The notes under the pieces: model-generated | The model's input: only the letters and a program-made list of their open reading frames with translations | What the model was told of the DNA's origin: nothing | The model's database searches: none | Assembly (NCBI GenBank): GCA_021083345.1 | Contig: JAJGRE010000002.1 | Location: forward strand, 496,001 to 560,000 | Origin: Calditrichales bacterium MX18-03 | GTDB taxonomy: Bacteria; Bacillota; Clostridia; Lutisporales; Lutisporaceae | Reading direction: 5' to 3' | DNA: 64,000 nt | Translations under genes and position numbers: made by a program | In this document: one piece after another, positions 59,902-64,000 of the stretch | How positions within the stretch are numbered: the first letter of the stretch is position 1 | How the letters are laid out: each line of letters opens with the position of its first letter

Positions 59902-59930
59902 AAAAAGCTATAGGGATTATATCCTATAGC
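59902..59930 (-). terminator. Terminator of the LuxR gene
   Basis: GGCTATAGGAT and TCCCTATAGC form a stem around ATAA, followed by TTTTTG on the minus strand. The stem begins inside the last codons of the gene ending at 59924. Confidence 0.75.
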
Positions 59931-60853
59931 CTGTTTTCTCTCACTAAATTGAGCAGTTCCATCTTACTGCTGACATTGGTTTTCTTGTAGATATTGTAGA
60001 TATGATTATTGACTGTCTTGAAGGACCGGTCCAGCTTAGCGCTGATCTCCTTTATGGAGAGTCCGCTGAGCAGCAGCTCCATCACCTCTTTTTCCCGGCT
60101 GGTGATACCGAATTTTTTCAGGAAGCTGTCACTGACCTCCACCTGTTCCATGATGGAGGGTATCTCAACAAAGAAATACTTCGCAGCGAAAATGATGCTG
60201 ACAAGATGGACGGTAAAGTAAAGCAGATTGCGTGTCAGCATGATCCACACCCACTCTTTGATGAATACGACAACCAGTGCCTGGACCGGAATAAAAAGCA
60301 TAATCAGCAAAGCCAGTACCTTCAAGGCTCTCTTCAGGTCGGGGTTATAAATACTGGCCAGGTTTCTCGCAATTTGTATGCTGCAGATGACAAAAGACAG
60401 AAATAATGAAAACAGGATCACCATAAAGAAATAGTTCACAATAGGAGGCAGTACGCTGCCCTCTCTGCCATAGCCGGAAAATACAGGTATTATGACAGTA
60501 AGCAGTATGAAAAAACATGGAACGCCTACCAATACTTTATTGACCGGTGAAAACCGCTTGTTGATAATGCCAAGTGCAAACAATGTAAACGCATAATTGA
60601 TCAGCACGATCATGATTTCAAATAGAATAAACGCCAGCGACATCCATAATCCATACAGTACTGTATCTACATAGTAAGTCATGTAGCTGTATACAGTAGT
60701 GAAGGTAACCGTGAAGGTGGTGGTGAGTATGAAAAATGCATAATAACGGATTTCCTTGATCCTGTATTTCAGATAGAGCAGGAAGCCCAATAATGCTGTT
60801 GTGAATCCCGATAGCAGTGTCAGCACATTGATCAATATATCCAGATGTTTCAT
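59924..60853 (-). CDS. Membrane-bound LuxR-type regulator
   Basis: The 309-residue protein has seven predicted TM helices in the first 225 residues, a short linker and a LuxR HTH (about 245-305; FGITSREKEVMELLLSGLSIKEISAKL and TVNNHIYNIYKKTNVSS). It has no receiver or kinase domain. It resembles 7TM-LuxR one-component regulators that would act from the membrane. It overlaps the exonuclease stop by ATGA (60850-60853). The signal is unknown. Confidence 0.85.
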   Translation of the reverse strand: MKHLDILINVLTLLSGFTTALLGFLLYLKYRIKEIRYYAFFILTTTFTVTFTTVYSYMTYYVDTVLYGLWMSLAFILFEIMIVLINYAFTLFALGIINKRFSPVNKVLVGVPCFFILLTVIIPVFSGYGREGSVLPPIVNYFFMVILFSLFLSFVICSIQIARNLASIYNPDLKRALKVLALLIMLFIPVQALVVVFIKEWVWIMLTRNLLYFTVHLVSIIFAAKYFFVEIPSIMEQVEVSDSFLKKFGITSREKEVMELLLSGLSIKEISAKLDRSFKTVNNHIYNIYKKTNVSSKMELLNLVRENRL

Positions 60854-61779
60854 AAGCCCTCCTTAAGCAGCTTGATAAACGCATCCTCCGTAATGATTCT
60901 GATTCCGGCGCCTTTTTTTATCAGTGCCTCAGCTTTCAGCAGCTTGCTGCTTTTTTCACTGTCGCTTAGCTTGTTATAATCCGTCACGCCGACCACCAGG
61001 TAATTTACATTTGGATATACATAATCTGCACATATGCCGCCGGCATTTACGACCTTCTGCATTGCATTTCTTCTGCTGATGGATTGGAGTGTACCGGTAA
61101 ATACAAAGGTCTTATTGAAGCACGGATGGCTTGCATCCGCAGGCTTTTGTGCAGCCACGATACTGCTTGCCCTGGGAAGCTTCGCCTCCCGTCCGGCAGA
61201 CTGGGATGCTGCTGTATACCCCCCGGGAAAAATCCGGCCCAGCCTGGTTTTTTGCTTCTGGGATAATTCTGCAACCGTTTCAGCCTGATTGAGCCTGCAA
61301 GCTTCAATGATGATCCTGGCAGACACCAGCGCATCCTCCAAGGCGTTATGATGGTTGAAGCGTATCCCAAGATGCGCCGCCATGGAATCCAGTCGGTAGC
61401 TCATCAGGCCGGGCCACGCTTTTCTGGCTGCAGTTACGGAGCAATAATAATCCTGCTCCGGATAGGAAATTGAATATGTATCCAAAATATACCTTAAAAC
61501 ACTCATATCGAAACTGGCATTATGTGCAACCAGAACCCTTCCTTTGATATGGCTATATATCTCATCCCATAACGCATTGAATTCCGGTTTGTCTGCCACA
61601 TCCCTTTCGGTAATCCCATGTATGGAGATATTGATCGGGTGAAAATAAAGCCTCGGGGGCTTGATGAGCCAGTAGAGCTTTTCTTTGATTTCCCCTTTCT
61701 CAACGATAACCACCCCTAAAGAACAGGCGCTGTTCCTGTCTGAGTTGGCTGTTTCAAAATCCAGCGCTGCGAAGTTCAT
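60850..61779 (-). CDS. DnaQ-type 3'-5' exonuclease with BRCT domain
   Basis: The 309-residue protein has an N-terminal DEDDh exonuclease domain: Asp7/Glu9 in ALDFETA, Asp in AHNASFDMSVL, His/Asp in HHNALEDALVSA. A linker of about 40 residues precedes the C-terminal BRCT domain (about 222-305, FVFTGTLQSISRRNAMQKVV). The combination occurs in Firmicutes as stand-alone DNA repair or proofreading proteins. RBS GAGGAG. It is coupled to a membrane LuxR gene. Confidence 0.9.
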   Translation of the reverse strand: MNFAALDFETANSDRNSACSLGVVIVEKGEIKEKLYWLIKPPRLYFHPINISIHGITERDVADKPEFNALWDEIYSHIKGRVLVAHNASFDMSVLRYILDTYSISYPEQDYYCSVTAARKAWPGLMSYRLDSMAAHLGIRFNHHNALEDALVSARIIIEACRLNQAETVAELSQKQKTRLGRIFPGGYTAASQSAGREAKLPRASSIVAAQKPADASHPCFNKTFVFTGTLQSISRRNAMQKVVNAGGICADYVYPNVNYLVVGVTDYNKLSDSEKSSKLLKAEALIKKGAGIRIITEDAFIKLLKEGL

Positions 61780-61888
61780 TTGACTGTCTCCTCTCTTAAA
61801 AGGCCGGTAAGAACGATAGCCGTTAGAATTATCATATCACATCACATGCAGGGGTTCAACGACTCCCAGCGGAGGACCCCTTGTACAT

Positions 61889-61918
61889 TGAATAATCAAT
61901 ACCAACATGGAGATATTA
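61889..61918 (+). promoter_or_regulatory. Candidate sigma-G promoter of the ger operon
   Basis: TGAATA (61889-61894), a 17-bp spacer and GATATTA (61912-61918) approach the forespore sigma-G pattern (TGAATA, CATNNTA), the normal class for germinant-receptor operons. One -10 base deviates. Confidence 0.45.
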
Positions 61919-61952
61919 AGGCATATGAGCGGATGAAAGTGCAGGGAATGAG

Positions 61953-63440
61953 ATGAAGATCGACTTTAAGCTTCAGCAGAATATTGCTGCCATAAAAAAT
62001 ATTTTTCTCAGTGATCAGTCATTGGTATACCGGGAATTCGGAAAAACCGCCGAAGCAGGCAAAGCTTTCTGTGTCATCTACATCGACGGCATGGTGGACA
62101 AAAACTATATCAATGACAATGTCATATCACCCATCATGAGCATGCTGCCCAGGTCCGGCCAACGCCCCACTGATTTTGCAGGATATATCATGAATGAAGT
62201 GATTACCTCCATCCGCATCCATGCCGCCTCCGAAATCGACGCACTGACCCAGGCGCTGGCTGGTGGAAATGCGGTTCTGCTCATAGATGACACCTTCGAA
62301 GCTTTGATAATACAGGCTCACGGTTGGGAGAACCGCTCCATCACTGAGCCCACCACAGAGAAAACCGTTAGAGGTCCCAAGGAGAGCTTTAACGAATCCC
62401 TGATCACCAATTTGGCTTTGATACGAAAAAGGCTCAGGACGCCTCAATTGAAATGCAAATTCCGGACAATTGGTACGCTTACCCGTACCAATGTCTGTAT
62501 TTGCTATATCGAAGGTGTTGCGTCTCATGACATCCTAAGGGAACTGGAAGTAAGACTCAACCAGATCGAGATCGACGGCATCCTGGACTCGGGATATCTG
62601 GAGGAGATGGTCAAAGACTCCCCCTTTACGCCCTTTCCCCTTGCCGGTGCGACGGAAAGGCCCGATATCGCCTGCGCAAAGCTCCTGGAAGGCCGTTTTG
62701 TCCTTCTGTGCGACGGTACGCCATTTTGCGTCTCGCTGCCGTATTTATTCATGGAAACCTTCCAGGCCGACGAGGACTATTATTTCAATTATACCTTTGC
62801 ATCCGTCAACCGGTTCATTCGGTGGATCGGATTTTTCCTGACCACCAGCGTGCCGGCCATCTATGTGGCGTTAACTACCTTTCACCAGGAAATGATCCCC
62901 ACCCAGCTGCTTCTGAGCATCTCAGCTTCACGTCAGGGGGTTCCCTTTCCGACCATTGTGGAAGCATTGCTGATGCTGTTTGTCTTTGAAGTGCTCAGGG
63001 AAGCCGGTGTGCGCATCCCAACGGTCATCGGCCAGGCCATCAGCATCGTAGGCGCATTGGTAATCGGTCAGGCAGCGGTGGAAGCCAAGCTGGTCAGTGC
63101 ACCTATCATCATCGTGGCCGGCCTGGCCGGCATCACAGGCTTCCTGGTTCCCAGGCTAGATGGCGCTATCATCATCCTCCGGTTTACCTTTCTGATCCTG
63201 TCAGCATTCATCGGGTTATATGGGTATTTATTCGGTGTCGTAGGCCTTTTTCTGCACATCGCATCCCTAAGGTCCTTCGGTATTCCCTATATGCTGAATA
63301 CCGGCTCACTGAAGTTCCAAGATCAGAAGGATATGCTTATACGTGCGCCGTGGCAGACCATGACGCAAAGACCGCAGCTGATCGGAAAAAAGAACATGAA
63401 GCGCAAAGCCGATATAGAACCCAACGGAGGCAAGCAGTAA
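61953..63440 (+). CDS. gerA: Spore germinant receptor subunit A
   Basis: The 495-residue GerA-family protein has a cytoplasmic N-terminal domain (about 1-270) with RTDFAGY/PRSGQRPTDFAGYIMNE and TNVCICYIEGVA. Then come about five TM helices (from 290) with VALTTFHQEMIPTQLLLSISASRQGVPFPTIVEALLMLFVFEVLREAGVRIP, whose key family segments (HQEMIPT, REAGVR) are intact. A short basic tail follows. It acts in the spore inner membrane as germinant sensor. RBS AGGGA. The next gene (gerC) starts in the stop codon; a gerB gene should lie beyond the window if the operon is complete. Confidence 0.93.
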   Translation: MKIDFKLQQNIAAIKNIFLSDQSLVYREFGKTAEAGKAFCVIYIDGMVDKNYINDNVISPIMSMLPRSGQRPTDFAGYIMNEVITSIRIHAASEIDALTQALAGGNAVLLIDDTFEALIIQAHGWENRSITEPTTEKTVRGPKESFNESLITNLALIRKRLRTPQLKCKFRTIGTLTRTNVCICYIEGVASHDILRELEVRLNQIEIDGILDSGYLEEMVKDSPFTPFPLAGATERPDIACAKLLEGRFVLLCDGTPFCVSLPYLFMETFQADEDYYFNYTFASVNRFIRWIGFFLTTSVPAIYVALTTFHQEMIPTQLLLSISASRQGVPFPTIVEALLMLFVFEVLREAGVRIPTVIGQAISIVGALVIGQAAVEAKLVSAPIIIVAGLAGITGFLVPRLDGAIIILRFTFLILSAFIGLYGYLFGVVGLFLHIASLRSFGIPYMLNTGSLKFQDQKDMLIRAPWQTMTQRPQLIGKKNMKRKADIEPNGGKQ

Positions 63441-64000
63441 TGAAAAGTGTCAAGCTCCTGTATCTCGTATTTTTGTTGTCAGTAATATGCCTGCTGTGCG
63501 GCTGCTGGAACTATAGGGAGATTGAAAGGCTTGCCATAGCCTCAGGCCTGTCATTAGACTCGCTGGAAGACAAGATTGTACTGAATATAGAAATTGCCAA
63601 TCCCGCATCGGGTCAGGGTGAAGGTACGGTAAAGCCGGTGCTGCTTAAATCCGAAGGAAAGACTGTCTTCGATGCAGTCAGGGAAATCATCGCCAAGTCC
63701 GGAATGAAGGTATACTGGAGTCATGCCAAGGTATTGTTGCTGGGGGAGGAAATGTTTAACGGGAAGCTGATAGGTGCGCTGGATTGGGCATTCAGAGATG
63801 CAGAAACCCGGGAGGATATGTGGGTCCTGGTGGCAAAGGGCCGCAAAGCCAGTGAAATACTAGGAAGCAAGCCTGAGCTGGAAGAACTGGTATCCTTTCA
63901 GCTGGACGCTACCCTAAGGTCCCAGAGATTCATTTCCAGGTTTCCCAGCGTTGAGCTTTGGAAATTGATAGATGATATGACCAGCAGGGAAAATACTGCC
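63440..64000 (+). CDS. gerC: Ger(x)C-family germination lipoprotein, 3' truncated by window end
   Basis: ATG at 63440 overlaps the gerA stop (TAATG), with GGAGG 11 nt upstream. The 187 codons present run open to the end. The signal peptide ends LLCGCWNYREIERLAI (lipidated Cys20 or Cys22, the typical CWD/CWN of GerC). The segments SHAKVLLLGEEMF and EDMWVLVAKGRKASEIL follow as in Ger(x)C N-terminal domains. It anchors on the outer face of the spore inner membrane. The remaining part, about half, is outside the window. Confidence 0.93.
   Translation, partial: MKSVKLLYLVFLLSVICLLCGCWNYREIERLAIASGLSLDSLEDKIVLNIEIANPASGQGEGTVKPVLLKSEGKTVFDAVREIIAKSGMKVYWSHAKVLLLGEEMFNGKLIGALDWAFRDAETREDMWVLVAKGRKASEILGSKPELEELVSFQLDATLRSQRFISRFPSVELWKLIDDMTSRENTA

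Noticed and set aside
61034-61288. 84-codon plus-strand frame within the exonuclease gene
   Set aside because: Antisense to a conserved DnaQ-BRCT coding sequence, without RBS.

Overview
The window looks like a chromosomal segment of a strictly anaerobic, spore-forming member of the Clostridia (Bacillota). The indications are a gerA/gerC-type germinant receptor operon, sporulation-type promoters, a SAM-I riboswitch, an Rrf2/CymR-like sulfur regulator, a nickel CO dehydrogenase, corrinoid methyltransferase genes and two tungsten-type aldehyde ferredoxin oxidoreductases. I see no rRNA, tRNA, CRISPR array, transposase or prophage gene. Most genes lie on the minus strand.

Layout. (1) 0.1-4.8 kb: an apparently self-contained sigma-54 regulon. 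Two minus-strand operons each begin with a canonical -24/-12 promoter (1160-1175 and 4804-4819). One encodes two zinc-ribbon membrane proteins, a membrane histidine kinase and an NtrC-type activator joined by ATGA overlaps. The other encodes a zinc-ribbon membrane protein, a protein that is about 28% Met, and a 42-residue Gly/Cys-rich membrane peptide. (2) 5-14.1 kb: sulfur assimilation, with a cystine-type ABC transporter, LarE, CysK behind a structured leader, a CymR-like Rrf2 regulator, and hom-metA-metY behind a SAM-I riboswitch. (3) 14.1-21.1 kb: a corrinoid methyl-transfer operon with a corrinoid protein, three UroD/MtaA-like methyltransferases, a RACo-type reductive activator, a CobW GTPase and an ArsP_2-like 10-TM permease. 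(4) 21.2-28.5 kb: mixed small genes (EamA exporter, Ogt/AdaA, racemase, CheX, VOC, DUF2935, hemerythrin), including two small proteins that share an identically spaced sigma-K-like promoter. (5) 28.5-36.7 kb: a sensory module of hybrid kinase, CheR, CheB and REC-GGDEF, then a SIMPL protein and a hydrolase interrupted by an in-frame TGA. (6) 36.4-56.8 kb: two parallel sugar modules, each pairing a ribose-type ABC importer with an aldehyde ferredoxin oxidoreductase and a MoaD-like protein. One is under a LacI regulator with an epimerase and an isomerase, the other under a YesM/YesN pair. (7) 56.9-64 kb: CooS, an EFR1-type flavodoxin/ferredoxin, a membrane LuxR regulator, a DnaQ-BRCT exonuclease, and gerA followed by gerC, which runs off the window.

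How it fits together. Regions 2 and 3 both concern C1/sulfur metabolism: homocysteine is made by MetA/MetY, and the corrinoid system moves methyl groups. In region 6 neither sugar module contains a kinase or aldolase, so I infer that imported sugars or their aldehyde products may be oxidised by ferredoxin-linked tungsten enzymes. CooS and the EFR1 protein would share the same low-potential electron pool. The best candidates for undescribed biology are the sigma-54 Met-rich/zinc-ribbon regulon and the duplicated ABC-AOR-MoaD modules.
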